Source: DASRIA01 sp963768885 (lineage in GTDB: Bacteria > Actinomycetota > Thermoleophilia > Solirubrobacterales > JBBDJG01). Taken from it: DNA of 64,000 bases. The translations under genes were made by a program, and so were the position numbers. The DNA lies in the NCBI GenBank assembly GCA_963768885.1, contig CAVYJN010000007.1:62001-126000 (forward strand), in the 5' to 3' direction. This document shows, in pieces, positions 11,765 through 22,887 of this stretch. Positions within the stretch are counted from its first letter, which is position 1. Each line of letters starts with the position of its first letter. The notes under the pieces were generated by a model that was given only the letters and a program-made list of their open reading frames with translations, did not search any database and was not told where the DNA came from.

Positions 11765-12829
11765 TCAGTTGGCACTCCTTGGCTGGATCATGTCCACGAG
11801 CAGGACCCCGCCCGCGAGCGATGCGAGGAAGAAGTCCCGGTCCTCCTCGAACGAGCGGCCCATCGTGCTGGACGGCAGGTCGCTCGAAAGATAGGGCTCG
11901 ACGAGCCCGGAGACGTCCAGTCGCACCGCCTCGTGACCGGCTCCATGCGCGATCGCGAGCTCCAGCGAGCCGCCCGAGGGCAGCGACACTCCGACCGGAA
12001 GCGGCACCTGCACCGGGCGCAGGAGCAGCGAGAGCACCGTCTCCGTGTGGTGGCTGAGGCCGCGGTGGCGCTCGCGCGGGTCGCCGCTGGACAGGCGCGG
12101 CACGAGCACGACCGGACAGCCGAGCGACAGCGCCGCGTGCGCGTTCGAGAGCGCCGCGAGACCGCCGTGCCCGAGCGCGGACCCCGATCCCAGGATGCCC
12201 GGGCCGGGGCCGACGACCGCGCAGTCCCACCCGAGCTGCCGCGCCGCCGCGTCGAGCGCGCCCTCGACGGTGATCGCCTCGACCGCCGCGCCGTGGGCGG
12301 GCCCGGCCGTGACGTGGCCGGCGAGCAGGCCGCGGTCCAGCAGCTCGGCGACGGTGTCCGACAGCGCCCCCGGCAGGGCTCCGCCGGCGCTCTGCACGTA
12401 CCCGAGCCGCGTGCCCGGAGCGAGGTGCGCGACCGCGAAGGCGACTCCCGCGAGCTGGCCGTGCAGCGCGAGCACCGCGGCGGGCACGCCCGCGCGGCCG
12501 GCCAGGGACTCGAGGCCCTCCTCGACGGGCTCGACCGAGTGCTGGAGCGACGTGTAGTTGAGCTTCATCACGTGGGCCCCGCCCGCTTCAGCGTCGAGGC
12601 CGCGCGTGAGATTGCAGTGCACGAGGTCGAACCCTCCGCTGCCGAGACCGATGTCCCTCGCCTCCACGTTGACGACGACTTCGTCGCCGGCCGCGACCGG
12701 TCCCGTCAGGCCGGGGTAGGCGATCGCGTCGCGCTCCTCGTCGGATCCCTCGAGCGTCACCGTCAGCCGCGCGATCCGCTCGTCGGCGCGCACGACCGTG
12801 GCAACCGTCGCCCGGCGCAGCTTCAGCAC
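11765..12829 (-). CDS. DUF3866-family protein
   Basis: A 354-residue actinobacterial protein of unknown function. The N-terminal beta-rich region (TVTLEGSDEERDAIAYPGL, GDEVVVNVEARDIGLGSGG) is followed by Gly-rich stretches such as GWDCAVVGPGPGILGSGSA and NAHAALSLGCPVVLVPRLSS, and by HRGLSHHTETVLSLLL. The GTG start at 12829 overlaps the M20 peptidase stop by 7 bases. Family assignment is from memory of this genomic position (beside the Nudix and xerD genes) and these motifs. No catalytic residues are evident, though the His-His of LSHHTE may be functional. Confidence 0.75.
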   Translation of the reverse strand: MLKLRRATVATVVRADERIARLTVTLEGSDEERDAIAYPGLTGPVAAGDEVVVNVEARDIGLGSGGFDLVHCNLTRGLDAEAGGAHVMKLNYTSLQHSVEPVEEGLESLAGRAGVPAAVLALHGQLAGVAFAVAHLAPGTRLGYVQSAGGALPGALSDTVAELLDRGLLAGHVTAGPAHGAAVEAITVEGALDAAARQLGWDCAVVGPGPGILGSGSALGHGGLAALSNAHAALSLGCPVVLVPRLSSGDPRERHRGLSHHTETVLSLLLRPVQVPLPVGVSLPSGGSLELAIAHGAGHEAVRLDVSGLVEPYLSSDLPSSTMGRSFEEDRDFFLASLAGGVLLVDMIQPRSAN

Positions 12830-13938
12830 GACGCCGCGCGCTCGACGATGCGGATTGCCACAGCGAGGGTCTGCTCCAGCGCCCGCCGGCTCACGCGCTC
12901 GTGCGGGGTGTGGTTGAGCTCGACGCCGACGGCGAGGTTCACGCAGCGGAAGCCCTTGGCCTCGAAGGCGCTCGCGTCGCTTCCGCCTCCGGTCGACGAC
13001 GGCACCGGCTCGATCCCGCAGTCGCGCAGCGCGGAGGCGGCGAGCGTCACGGCCGGATGGTCCTCGGGGATGCGGTACGCCCGGAAGTGCTCCTCGAGCA
13101 TCGTGTCGACGTCCACCTCGGAGGCGCTGGCCGCGTAGGTGATCGCGTCGACCATGCGCCGCGCACCTTCCGAGGCTTTCGCGTCGTCGAGGCTGCGGAC
13201 CTCCGCCTCGACGACGCAGGCCTCGGGGACCACGTTCGCGGCGGTGCCGCCGTGGACCGCGCCGACGTTCGCCGTCGTCTCGGCGTCGATGCGCCCGAGC
13301 TGCATCGAGTCGATCGCCTTCGCCGCCGCCACGATCGCGCTGCGACCGTCCTCGGGACGGATGCCGGCGTGCGCGGAGCGGCCCAGGAACTCGGCGTGGA
13401 CTGCGTAGTAGGTCGGTGCGGCGAGCACCATGCGGCCGACGGGCGCGGCGTGATCGAGCACGAATCCGAACGGCGACGCGAGCGCACCGACGTCGAACGC
13501 GCGCGCGCCGCGCAGGCCGACCTCCTCGCCGGTCGTGAAGACCAGCTCACACCCGGCGGGCGCGCCGCGCGCGGCCAGCGTGCGCGCGACCTCGATCAGG
13601 ACCGCCACGCCCGCCTTGTCGTCCGCACCGAGGATCGCGTCGTGGCGGTTGCGATACCACCCGTCCTCGAGCTCCACGTCGATGGGCGCGGCGGCGGGCA
13701 CCGTGTCCATGTGCGAGCACAGCATCACCGCCGGCGCGCCCGGCGGCCCCGGGATCCGCGCGACCAAGTTGCCGCACGCCGCACCGGTCTCGGCGGCGGT
13801 GCCGTCCTCGGTCACGTCGAGACCGAGCCCGGCGAGCTCCGCCTGCACGTACTCGGCGACGTGACCCTCGTTGCCGCTCGGGCTCGGGATCTCGCACAAG
13901 CGCACGAACGTGTCGTGCAGGCGGCCGTCGCTCCGCAC
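12823..13938 (-). CDS. M20-family peptidase (tripeptidase T-like)
   Basis: A roughly 371-residue zinc peptidase, probably cytosolic and acting on small peptides. Metal ligands and catalytic residues are visible: His and Asp in CSHMDTVPAA, the bridging Asp in GADDKAGVAVL, the Glu pair in FTTGEEVGLRGA, and the late His in VELNHTPHERVS. The lid region has GRSAHAGIRPEDGRSAI. The start was placed at GTG 13938 (VRSDGRLHDTFVRL) just after the pyrG stop at 13950; no ATG is close. Expressed downstream of pyrG in the same operon. Confidence 0.87.
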   Translation of the reverse strand: MRSDGRLHDTFVRLCEIPSPSGNEGHVAEYVQAELAGLGLDVTEDGTAAETGAACGNLVARIPGPPGAPAVMLCSHMDTVPAAAPIDVELEDGWYRNRHDAILGADDKAGVAVLIEVARTLAARGAPAGCELVFTTGEEVGLRGARAFDVGALASPFGFVLDHAAPVGRMVLAAPTYYAVHAEFLGRSAHAGIRPEDGRSAIVAAAKAIDSMQLGRIDAETTANVGAVHGGTAANVVPEACVVEAEVRSLDDAKASEGARRMVDAITYAASASEVDVDTMLEEHFRAYRIPEDHPAVTLAASALRDCGIEPVPSSTGGGSDASAFEAKGFRCVNLAVGVELNHTPHERVSRRALEQTLAVAIRIVERAASC

Positions 13939-13949
13939 GGGAACGGCGT

Positions 13950-15625
<1,676 letters not shown>

Positions 15626-15647
<22 letters not shown>

Positions 15648-16507
15648 GCCCGAGAGCGCCTGCCGAGTGAGTCTAGCCAACGCGTCAGAGGGTTCCGGTC
15701 GACCGCGGCGCTGATCGAGCGAAACTCCCCGTAAAGAGTGAGAACGGCGAGCACGCCGAGGGCGATCGCCTCGCCCGTGGGACCCAGCGCCAGGATCAGC
15801 CAAAGCCCGGCGACGGCGCCCAGCACGTTCGACCCCGCGTCGCCGAGCATCGCGCGCTCACGCAGGTCGTAGGGCAGCAGCACGAGCGCGGGCCCGATGA
15901 ACAGCCCCAGCGCCTGGAGCGCGTATGTGTCCCACGACCCCAGCGTCAACACCACCCCGAGCGCGACGAACGCCTTCCCGGCGCGGCCCGGCCGCAGGTC
16001 GAGGAGGTTGAACAGGTTCGTGGCGAGGACCAGGACGCCCACGCCGACGAGGTATTCGCGTGCCGAGCGGCCCTCCCCGGCGAGCACGAAGAGCGCGAGC
16101 CCGAGGGTCCCGAGGGCCTTGAGCATGCCCGTGCTGAAGTCCCCGCGCGCCGCCGCGCGCAGATGCCCGCGCGCGCCGCGGGGTGCGGCGGCGTGCGCGC
16201 CCGCCCCCGCCGGGCGGCGTCCGCCGAGCAGGTCGTCGACGAGGCCGAGGACCCCCACCCCCAGCACGAACGCGAGGGCCAGTCCCACCTCCGGGGCAAG
16301 CGTGTCCGAGTCGGCAAGCTCCTCGAGCGCCGCCAGCGGCCCGACCGCGATCGCGGCCGTGACCGCGATCAGCATCCCGGATGCGGCCGGGAGCACGAGG
16401 CCGCGGTAGTTCTCCCGCACGACCCCCGCTTCCCGCAGCCGGGCGAGCAGCGTGGGCGCGAGCAGCGCGGCCAGCCCGAGCGACAGCGCCAGACCGAGCC
16501 AGCGCAT
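15626..16507 (-). CDS. MraY/WecA-like phosphoglycosyl transferase family membrane protein
   Basis: A 293-residue multi-pass membrane protein with about nine hydrophobic segments. It has the polyprenyl-phosphate phosphosugar transferase pattern: GLVDDLLGG (DDxxD-like loop), RGARGHLRAAARGDFSTG, LKALG, NLFNLLDLRPGRAGK and LGDAGSNVLGA. Probably acts on a lipid-linked sugar in wall or exopolysaccharide synthesis, substrate unknown. The ATG at 16507 shares one base with the steB-like stop (TGATG). It is not a canonical MraY: it is short and lies in the steA/steB/pyrG block and not with mur genes. Confidence 0.75.
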
Positions 16508-17379
16508 CAGCGGCGCGTGGCGGGGCGGTCCGGGGGCGGCGGCAGCAGTCGCTCGGCCGAGTCCTTCACCCCGAAGCGCCCGGTCTCGCCGAGCAGCGCG
16601 TACACCAGCGCGACCTTGCCCTCGACCAGGTCGAGGTCGTCGACGCTAGTGACGTCGTGGTCCGTGAACCACGCGACGTTGGACGGGTCCGTGTCGGTCA
16701 TCTCCACGCCCACGACCTCGACGTCGGTGTCCCCGGCCGCCTCGATCAGCGCGGACTCGAAGCGGTCCTGGGCCTTCTTCTGATCGCCCTCCAGCTTGTC
16801 CGGGTCGCGCACCAGCACGATGCCGTCGACACCGCCGTACTCCCCGCGCGAGGTCGAGAACAGCTTCTGGCGGAGGCGCCCGACCAGCTCGCCGCCCTGC
16901 GCGACCTGGCGCCCGATGCGCCGCCCGAAGCGCTCGAGCACGTCGTTGTCGCGGTCGAGCCGGCGCAGCTTCGTCCCGCCGAGGTCGCCGCGAAGCTGAC
17001 CGAGCGGCAACGGCGCCTCGACGACCGACACCGACTCGATGCTCGCCCCCGCGGGCTCGACGGCGTCGCGGACCTCGGAGACGTAGCCGGACGGAAGGCG
17101 ATTCATCGCGACGATCCCGATCCGCCAGTCGGGCAGCAGGCCGCCCACGAGCGCGGGGTAGGCCTCGCGCTCGAAGGCGCGGCGCTCGGAGAGGTCGCGG
17201 CGCAGCTCCGTGTTGCGCGAGCGGGCCTCGTTGAGGTCGCCGCGCAACGACTTCTCGAGGTCCTTGCTCGCGCTGGAGACGATGCCCTCCTCCCCCACGG
17301 CGACGCCGAGCACGACTCCGATCCCGAGCGCGAGAAACACCGCCACGAGCGAGATCGCGTGATAGCGCGGAGTGAACAA
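16507..17379 (-). CDS. steB: SteB/MctB-like membrane-anchored protein
   Basis: A 290-residue protein with one N-terminal membrane segment (SLVAVFLALGIGVVLGVAVG), then a coiled-coil-like stretch (SASKDLEKSLRGDLNEARSR) and an extracytoplasmic domain. The family includes mycobacterial Rv1698 (MctB, linked to copper) and corynebacterial SteB, which works with SteA in cell separation. The context here, directly after steA and before pyrG, is that of SteB. The tail is Pro-rich (LLPPPPDRPATRR). No Cys/His metal cluster is visible, so a copper role is not supported by sequence. Confidence 0.8.
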   Translation of the reverse strand: MFTPRYHAISLVAVFLALGIGVVLGVAVGEEGIVSSASKDLEKSLRGDLNEARSRNTELRRDLSERRAFEREAYPALVGGLLPDWRIGIVAMNRLPSGYVSEVRDAVEPAGASIESVSVVEAPLPLGQLRGDLGGTKLRRLDRDNDVLERFGRRIGRQVAQGGELVGRLRQKLFSTSRGEYGGVDGIVLVRDPDKLEGDQKKAQDRFESALIEAAGDTDVEVVGVEMTDTDPSNVAWFTDHDVTSVDDLDLVEGKVALVYALLGETGRFGVKDSAERLLPPPPDRPATRR

Positions 17380-17391
17380 GCTGAGGGGTTC

Positions 17392-18585
17392 TCAGTTTCC
17401 TTCGAGCAGGACCTCGAGCTTCAGCAGCAGGAGGTCCACCAGGCGCTCGATCTGCGGAGAGCTGAGTGCCACGACCACGAGGGTCAGCAGCGCGGCCGCG
17501 ACCAGGGCGAGTACGAGGAGCCGGCTCGTGCCCCCGCGGTAGAGGCGGCTCACCCCCTTCGTGTCGACGAGCCGGTCACCCACGCGCAGCCGCGTGAGGA
17601 AGGTCGACGACATGCCCTCGCGATCCTTGTCGAGGAACTCGATCAGGTTGAAATGCGAGCCGACGGCCACGATCAGGCCGGCCCCCAGCTCGAAGGCCAC
17701 GAGCATCGCCACGTCCTCGCTCGTGCCGGCGGCGGGCAGCACCTTGTGGTCGAGGCCCAGGCGCTGGAGGCGCTCGCGGCCCGGCGCGGACCCGTCCGTG
17801 TAGGCGTGGACGACCAGCTCCGCCCCGCACGAGAGCACGCGGTCCGACGCGGAGTCCATGTCGCCGAACACCATGTCCGGCTTCAACCCGGCCTCGAGCA
17901 GCGCGTCCCCGCCGCCGTCGACTCCGACCAGGACGGGGCGCAGGTCCCGGATGTAGGGACGCAGCATCCGCAGGTCGCGGCGGTAGTCGGTCCCGCGCAC
18001 GACGATCAGCGCGTGGCGGTCGCGGAACTCGGTCGCCAGGTCGGGGATCTGGAGACGGCCCGCGAGGATCTCGCCCTCCTCGCGGATGTGCGTGAGCGTG
18101 TTCTCGGCGAAGTCCTGGATCGCCTCGCCGATCAGGTGCTGCTGCTCGCGCGCGGTGCGCGTCAGCTCCTCGACGGTCAGCAGGCGGCCCTCCGCGACCA
18201 CCCCGTCCGGCCCGGTCACCGTGCCGTCGCGGATCGTGATCGGATCGCCGTCGGAGAGCACCTCGAACAGCGGCGCGCCGACCGCGTCGACCAGGCGCAC
18301 GCCGGCGCGCGCCAGGATCAGCGGACCCGGGTTCGGGTAGCGGGTGCTGGTCGAGGACGCGACGTTGACCACGGCCGGCACGCCGGACTCGACGAGGTCC
18401 TCGGCCGCCATGCGGTCCAGGTCGCTGTGATCGATGACGGCGATGTCCGCGGGCGTGAGCCTGCGCACCAGGTGCTTGGTGCGCTTTCCCAGGCGCGCGG
18501 TGCCGCTCACCTCCGGGACCAGCGCCGCGAAGGGCGAAAGACCTGTCTTGGCGGGCAGGCGGGTTGTCGCTCTCGGTGCGGGCAA
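17392..18585 (-). CDS. steA: SteA-like protein
   Basis: A roughly 397-residue protein with a thiamine-pyrophosphokinase-like nucleotide-binding fold (GVDGGGDALLEAGLKPDMVF, then GDMDSAS) and a C-terminal membrane anchor (LLVLALVAAALLTLVVVALS). Corynebacterial SteA acts with SteB upstream of the cell-separation hydrolase RipA. The N-terminal motif TARLGKRTKHLVRRLTPADI is typical. The start is uncertain: TTG at 18585 is the first candidate after the recN stop; GTG at 18510 is an alternative. Thirteen bases upstream of steB, so the two are co-transcribed. Confidence 0.8.
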   Translation of the reverse strand: MPAPRATTRLPAKTGLSPFAALVPEVSGTARLGKRTKHLVRRLTPADIAVIDHSDLDRMAAEDLVESGVPAVVNVASSTSTRYPNPGPLILARAGVRLVDAVGAPLFEVLSDGDPITIRDGTVTGPDGVVAEGRLLTVEELTRTAREQQHLIGEAIQDFAENTLTHIREEGEILAGRLQIPDLATEFRDRHALIVVRGTDYRRDLRMLRPYIRDLRPVLVGVDGGGDALLEAGLKPDMVFGDMDSASDRVLSCGAELVVHAYTDGSAPGRERLQRLGLDHKVLPAAGTSEDVAMLVAFELGAGLIVAVGSHFNLIEFLDKDREGMSSTFLTRLRVGDRLVDTKGVSRLYRGGTSRLLVLALVAAALLTLVVVALSSPQIERLVDLLLLKLEVLLEGN

Positions 18586-18647
18586 GGGAAGGTCGGCCGC
18601 GAGCCGGCGAGCCCCCGAGGGGCCGGCGCAGCGCCGAAGCCGTGATT

Positions 18648-20345
18648 CTACGCGGCTTGGAGGAGCTTTTCGGCGTGTCGGCGGGCCGCTTCGTCGGCGC
18701 CGTCGGACCCGAGCATGCGACACAGCTCCTCGACGAGCTCGGCGCGACCGAGCCGCTCGACCTCGGTTCGCGCGACGTCGGGCTGCGCCGCATCGCGCAG
18801 GCGCCCGTGCTTGACGACCCGGAAATGGCGCTCGGCGAGCGACGCGATCTGCGGCAGATGGGTGATGCAGACGACCTGGCGCTCCGCCGACAGGCCGCGC
18901 AGGCGCTCCCCGACGGCGCGCGCGGTCGCGCCCCCCACCCCGGCGTCGACCTCGTCGAACACGACGGTCCCCGCGCCCTCCGCGGTCGCGACGCTCATGA
19001 GCGCGAGCATCACCCGCGAGAGCTCGCCTCCCGACGCGGTCTCCCGCAGCGGGCCGGCGGGGACTCCCGGGTTGGGGCCGATCATGAACTCGACGGCGCT
19101 GGTGCCCGTGGGCGTGGGCGAACGCTCCGAGACGACCACCTCGAACGTCGCCTCGGGCAGCGCGAGGTCGCCCAGCTCCGACACGACGCGCCGGGCGAGC
19201 CTGTCCCCGGCTTCGATGCGCGCGGCGTGCAGGCGCGTGGCCGCCGCGCGGAGCTCCTCGTGGGCCGCGGCGAGCTGCCGTTCGAGCCGGCCGGTCGCCT
19301 CCTCGCCTCCCGCCAGCCGGTCGCGCTCGGCGCGGCAGCGCTCGGCATGCTCGAGCACGGCGGCGATCGAGCCGCCGTGCTTGCGCGTGAGGCGGCCGAG
19401 CTGGTCGAGGCGCTCCTCGACGGCCGCGAGGCGCTCGGGGTCGGCCTCGAGCGCGTCGAGGTAGGCGCGCAGCTCGGCGCCGACGTCCTGCAGCTCGACG
19501 GTCAGGGAGGCAAACCGCGACGCGAGCGCGTCGAGCGCCTCGTCGGCGCCCGTGGCGCGATCGAGCCCGGCTCCGGCGGCGGCCATGCGCCCGAGCGCGC
19601 CGCCGTCGCCCACGGCGTCCTGGGGATCGAGTGCCTCCGCCGCGGCCCCGGCGGCGGCGCGCAGCGACTCGACGGCGCCGAGCCGCACGCGTTCGCGCTC
19701 GAGCTCGGCCTGCTCCTCGACGGTCGGCGCCACGGCCTCGATCTCCGCGATCTCGAACTCCAGGAAGTCGAGATCGCGCTCGCGGGCGCCGAGGCGCGCG
19801 CGCAGGTCGTCGAGCTCGCGCTCGAGGGCGCGGGCATGCGCGAGGTCGCGGCCGAAGGCCGTACGCGCGGCGAGGTGCGCGGGACCGCAGAAGGCGTCGA
19901 GGATCTCGAGCTGCGCCGAGGCGAGCATCAGCTTGCGGTGCTCGTGCTGGCCGTAGAAGGCCAGCATCCGCGACCCCACGAGCCGCAGCTCCCCGGCCGA
20001 CACGGAGCGACCCTGGATGTACGAGCGGGTGGGCCCGCCGGGGACGACGCGGCGCGCGAGCACCAGCTCCGCCTCGCCGAGCGGGACGCGCTCCGCGAGC
20101 TCGGCGAGCTCCGGGTCGGCGGCCAGCCCCGGCGGCGGCGCGAACACGCCCTCCACGTAGGCCTCGTCCGCTCCGGGCCGCACGGTCCCGCGCCGCGGCT
20201 TGCCGCCGAGCAGCAGGTCGAGCGCCTGGGCGACCATCGTCTTGCCGGCGCCGGTCTCGCCGGTGATCACGTTCAGGCCCGGGCCGAGCGCCAGCTCGGC
20301 GCTCTCGATCAGGAGCAGGTTGCGGACGCGGAGCTCGGCGAGCAC
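18648..20345 (-). CDS. recN: DNA repair protein RecN
   Basis: SMC-like ATPase of double-strand-break repair, 565 residues, normal length. Begins MLAELRVRNLLLIESAELAL; Walker A is GETGAGKTMVAQAL (about residues 29-36); Glu/Arg-rich coiled-coil arms occupy the middle (about 155-360); the ABC signature is ASGGELSRVMLAL and Walker B is TVVFDEVDAGVGG, with CITHLPQIASLA as the His switch. RecN is usually SOS-induced; I see no LexA box just upstream here, but one lies before tlyA. Divergent from the carotenoid oxygenase (66 bases apart). Confidence 0.95.
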   Translation of the reverse strand: MLAELRVRNLLLIESAELALGPGLNVITGETGAGKTMVAQALDLLLGGKPRRGTVRPGADEAYVEGVFAPPPGLAADPELAELAERVPLGEAELVLARRVVPGGPTRSYIQGRSVSAGELRLVGSRMLAFYGQHEHRKLMLASAQLEILDAFCGPAHLAARTAFGRDLAHARALERELDDLRARLGARERDLDFLEFEIAEIEAVAPTVEEQAELERERVRLGAVESLRAAAGAAAEALDPQDAVGDGGALGRMAAAGAGLDRATGADEALDALASRFASLTVELQDVGAELRAYLDALEADPERLAAVEERLDQLGRLTRKHGGSIAAVLEHAERCRAERDRLAGGEEATGRLERQLAAAHEELRAAATRLHAARIEAGDRLARRVVSELGDLALPEATFEVVVSERSPTPTGTSAVEFMIGPNPGVPAGPLRETASGGELSRVMLALMSVATAEGAGTVVFDEVDAGVGGATARAVGERLRGLSAERQVVCITHLPQIASLAERHFRVVKHGRLRDAAQPDVARTEVERLGRAELVEELCRMLGSDGADEAARRHAEKLLQAA

Positions 20346-20411
20346 GCGGCTATCGTCTAGCAGGCGACCCGGTCATCGCAGCCCTCTCGATATCTGGTGT
20401 AGTACGGGGCG

Positions 20412-21855
20412 ATGAGCCTGCACGTGGAGACGCCCGCGCAGACCCTCGAGGTAAACCCCTATCTGGAGGGCGCATACGCGGCGGTCCACGACGAGGTCAC
20501 CGTGCGCGGGCTCGAGGTGCTCGAGGGAGCCCTCCCCGACGACCTCAACGGCGTGTACGTGCGAAACGGCCCGAACCCGCAGCACCATCCCGTGGGCCGC
20601 TACCACTGGTTCGACGGCGACGGCATGGTCCACTCCGTGCACTTCGCCGACGGCGATGCGACGTATCGCAACCGCTGGGTGCGCACCGAGGGCTTCCTCG
20701 CCGAGCGCGACGCGGGTCGCGCGATCTGGCGCGGCATCATCGAGCCGTTCACCGCCAACCCCCCGGACACGCCGGAGAAGGACACCGCGAACACGGACCT
20801 CGTGTTCCACCGCGACCGGCTGATCGCGCTGTGGTACCGCGCCGGGCAAGCCGTACGCGCTCGACCCGGTGACGCTCGAGACGCTCGGAGCCGAGGACTT
20901 CGGCGGGACGCTGCGCTGCGAGGTGTCGGCGCACGCGAAGGTCGACGAGGCGAGCGGCGAGCTGATGTTCTTCGACTTCGGGGTGAAGCCGCCCTACATG
21001 CGCTACGGGGTGGTCGGGCCCGAGGGCACGGTGCGCCACTTCGTCCCGATCGACCTCCCCGGGCCGCGCCTGCCGCACGACATGGCGATCACCGAGCGCC
21101 ACTCGATCCTGATGGACCTGCCGCTGGTGGCCGATCCGCGGGCGGCGCGCTCGGGACGGCACAAGCTGCGCTTCGAGCGCGACATGCCCGCGCGGTTCGG
21201 CGTGATCCCGCGGTTCGGCGCGGCCGAGGACATCCGCTGGTTCGAGGGCGACCCCTGCTACATCTACCACTCGGTCAACGCGCGCGACGAGGGCGACGAG
21301 GTCGTGCTCGACGTATGCCGCGTGAAGCAGCCGCAGCCCGTCGCCAAGGACGCCGGCCCGCTCGCGCAGATGCTCACCTACCTGCGCCTCGACGCGAACC
21401 TGCACCGCTACCGGTTCGACCTGCGCACGGGACGCACGCGCGAGCAGGTGATGGACGACGACAACAGCGAGTTCCCCTCGATCAACCAGGGCTTCGTCGG
21501 GCGCCCCGCACGCTACGCGTACAACATGCACATCTCCCCGGAGAAGACGCTGCTGTTCGACGGCCTCATGAAGTACGACGTCGAGGCCGGCACCGCCGAC
21601 ACGCACTGGTTCGGCGACGGGCGCTGGGGGAGCGAGGCGCCGTTCGCCCCGCGGCCGGACGCGCGCGCGGAGGACGACGGGTACCTGCTCTCCTACGTGC
21701 ACGACGAGCGCGACGGCTCGAGCGAGGTGCACGTGCTCGACGCGCGCGACATGTCGGCCGCCCCCGTGTGCCGGCTGCGCCTGCCGGTGCGCGTGCCGCT
21801 CGGCTTCCACGCGACGTGGATCCCGGGCGGGTCGCTCCCGGGCGGCTCCGCCTGA
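20412..21855 (+). CDS. carotenoid oxygenase family protein, frameshifted
   Basis: Non-haem iron dioxygenase that cleaves carotenoid or stilbenoid double bonds. The N-terminal part (NGVYVRNGPNPQHHP, GRYHWFDGDGMVHSVHF) is in one frame and the rest, from about 20845, in another. Removing one G of the GGG at 20844-20846 joins LWYRAG to KPYALDPVTLETLGAEDFGG. The four iron-ligand histidines are present: VSAHAKVDE, LPHDMAITE, YIYHSVNA and LGFHATWIPGG. Corrected length is about 480 residues. On the opposite strand to the flanking recN and nadK, and 4 bases before the next gene. Confidence 0.88.
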
Positions 21856-21859
21856 GCCG

Positions 21860-22831
21860 TTGACGGCTCTGGGCGTCAGCCTGGGGCTCTGGCAGGACCG
21901 CGACCCGCTCGAGGCGCTCGCGACCGCGCGGCTCGCCGACGAGCTCGGCTACCCCGAGCTCTGGGTAGGCGAGATGGCGACGTGGGACGCATTCGCGCTG
22001 GCCGCCGCGATCGCGCGCGAGACGCGGTCCGTGGAGCTGTGCGTCGGCCCGCTCGCGAGCGCGGTGCGCGACCCGATGGCGATGGCCATGGGGGTCGCGA
22101 GCGTCGCGGCGCTCGGCGGCCGGCCCGCCCACCTCGCGATCGGCAGCTCGAGCGCGATGGTCGTCGAGCGCTGGCACGGGCGCCGGCGGGAGCGGACCGC
22201 GCGCCACATCCGCGAGACCGCGGAGGCGGTGCGCCCGCTGCTCGCGGGCGGGAAGTCGCGCTTCGAGGGAGCGCTCGTGCGCACGGAGGGCTACCGGCTG
22301 CGACTTGCGCCCCCGCGCGCCTCGCTCACGGTCGCGGCCTTCGGGCCGGCGACGATCCGCGTGGCCGCGCGGGTGGCCGACCGCATGGTGCTGAACCTCG
22401 TGACACCGGAGCTGGCGGGCAGCCTGGGGCGGTCGCTGCGCGAGGAGGCGGCCGCGGCGGGACGGACGCCTCCGCGCCTGGCCGCATGGGCCGTGGCGGC
22501 CGTCGATCCGACCGCCGAGACGCGCGCGCAGCTCGCGCAGGGCGTGGTCCCGTACCTCGGCGCCGAAGGCTACGGCGAGATGTTCGAGGCCGCCGGGTTC
22601 GGCGAGCTGGTCGCCGCCGCGCGGGCGGGCACCCATCCGCGGGAGCTGCTCGCACGCGTCCCTGACGAGCTCGCGGCGAGCGTCGGCATGGTGGGCAGCG
22701 CCGAGCAGGCTGCCCGGCGCGCGGCCGCCTACCGCGAGGCCGGGGTGGACGACCTCGTGCTGGTCCCCGCCACCGCCGGCGACGACGCCGGCGCGCGCAC
22801 CCTGCGCGCGCTCCGCCATCTCGGCGATTGA
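21860..22831 (+). CDS. LLM-class F420-dependent oxidoreductase
   Basis: A 323-residue luciferase-like TIM-barrel protein, probably using coenzyme F420 in this lineage. Begins MTALGVSLGLWQDRDPLEAL from a TTG just after the oxygenase stop; landmarks are LADELGYPELWVGEMATWDA, AIARETRSVELCVGPLAS, VRDPMAMAMGVASVAALGG and RPAHLAIGSSS. The C terminus EAGVDDLVLVPAT is typical. Forms a two-gene unit with the carotenoid oxygenase, so it might act on the cleavage product, which is a guess from position only. Confidence 0.83.
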   Translation: MTALGVSLGLWQDRDPLEALATARLADELGYPELWVGEMATWDAFALAAAIARETRSVELCVGPLASAVRDPMAMAMGVASVAALGGRPAHLAIGSSSAMVVERWHGRRRERTARHIRETAEAVRPLLAGGKSRFEGALVRTEGYRLRLAPPRASLTVAAFGPATIRVAARVADRMVLNLVTPELAGSLGRSLREEAAAAGRTPPRLAAWAVAAVDPTAETRAQLAQGVVPYLGAEGYGEMFEAAGFGELVAAARAGTHPRELLARVPDELAASVGMVGSAEQAARRAAAYREAGVDDLVLVPATAGDDAGARTLRALRHLGD

Positions 22832-22884
22832 CGAACGATGGCCGCTCGCATGCGAGGGGTGCATGCGAGGGGACGAAGTTCGCC
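22832..22884. repeat. 53-nt intergenic repeat, copy 1
   Basis: Lies between the converging ends of the F420-type oxidoreductase and nadK. The ends are CGAACGATGG and GTTCGCC, and CGAAC and GTTCG are inverted with respect to each other; inside is the palindrome CTCGCATGCGAG. It matches 54661-54713 at 42 of 53 positions, with both ends conserved and the middle diverged. Could be a terminator-like or REP-like element. Confidence 0.7.
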
Positions 22885-22887
22885 GGG

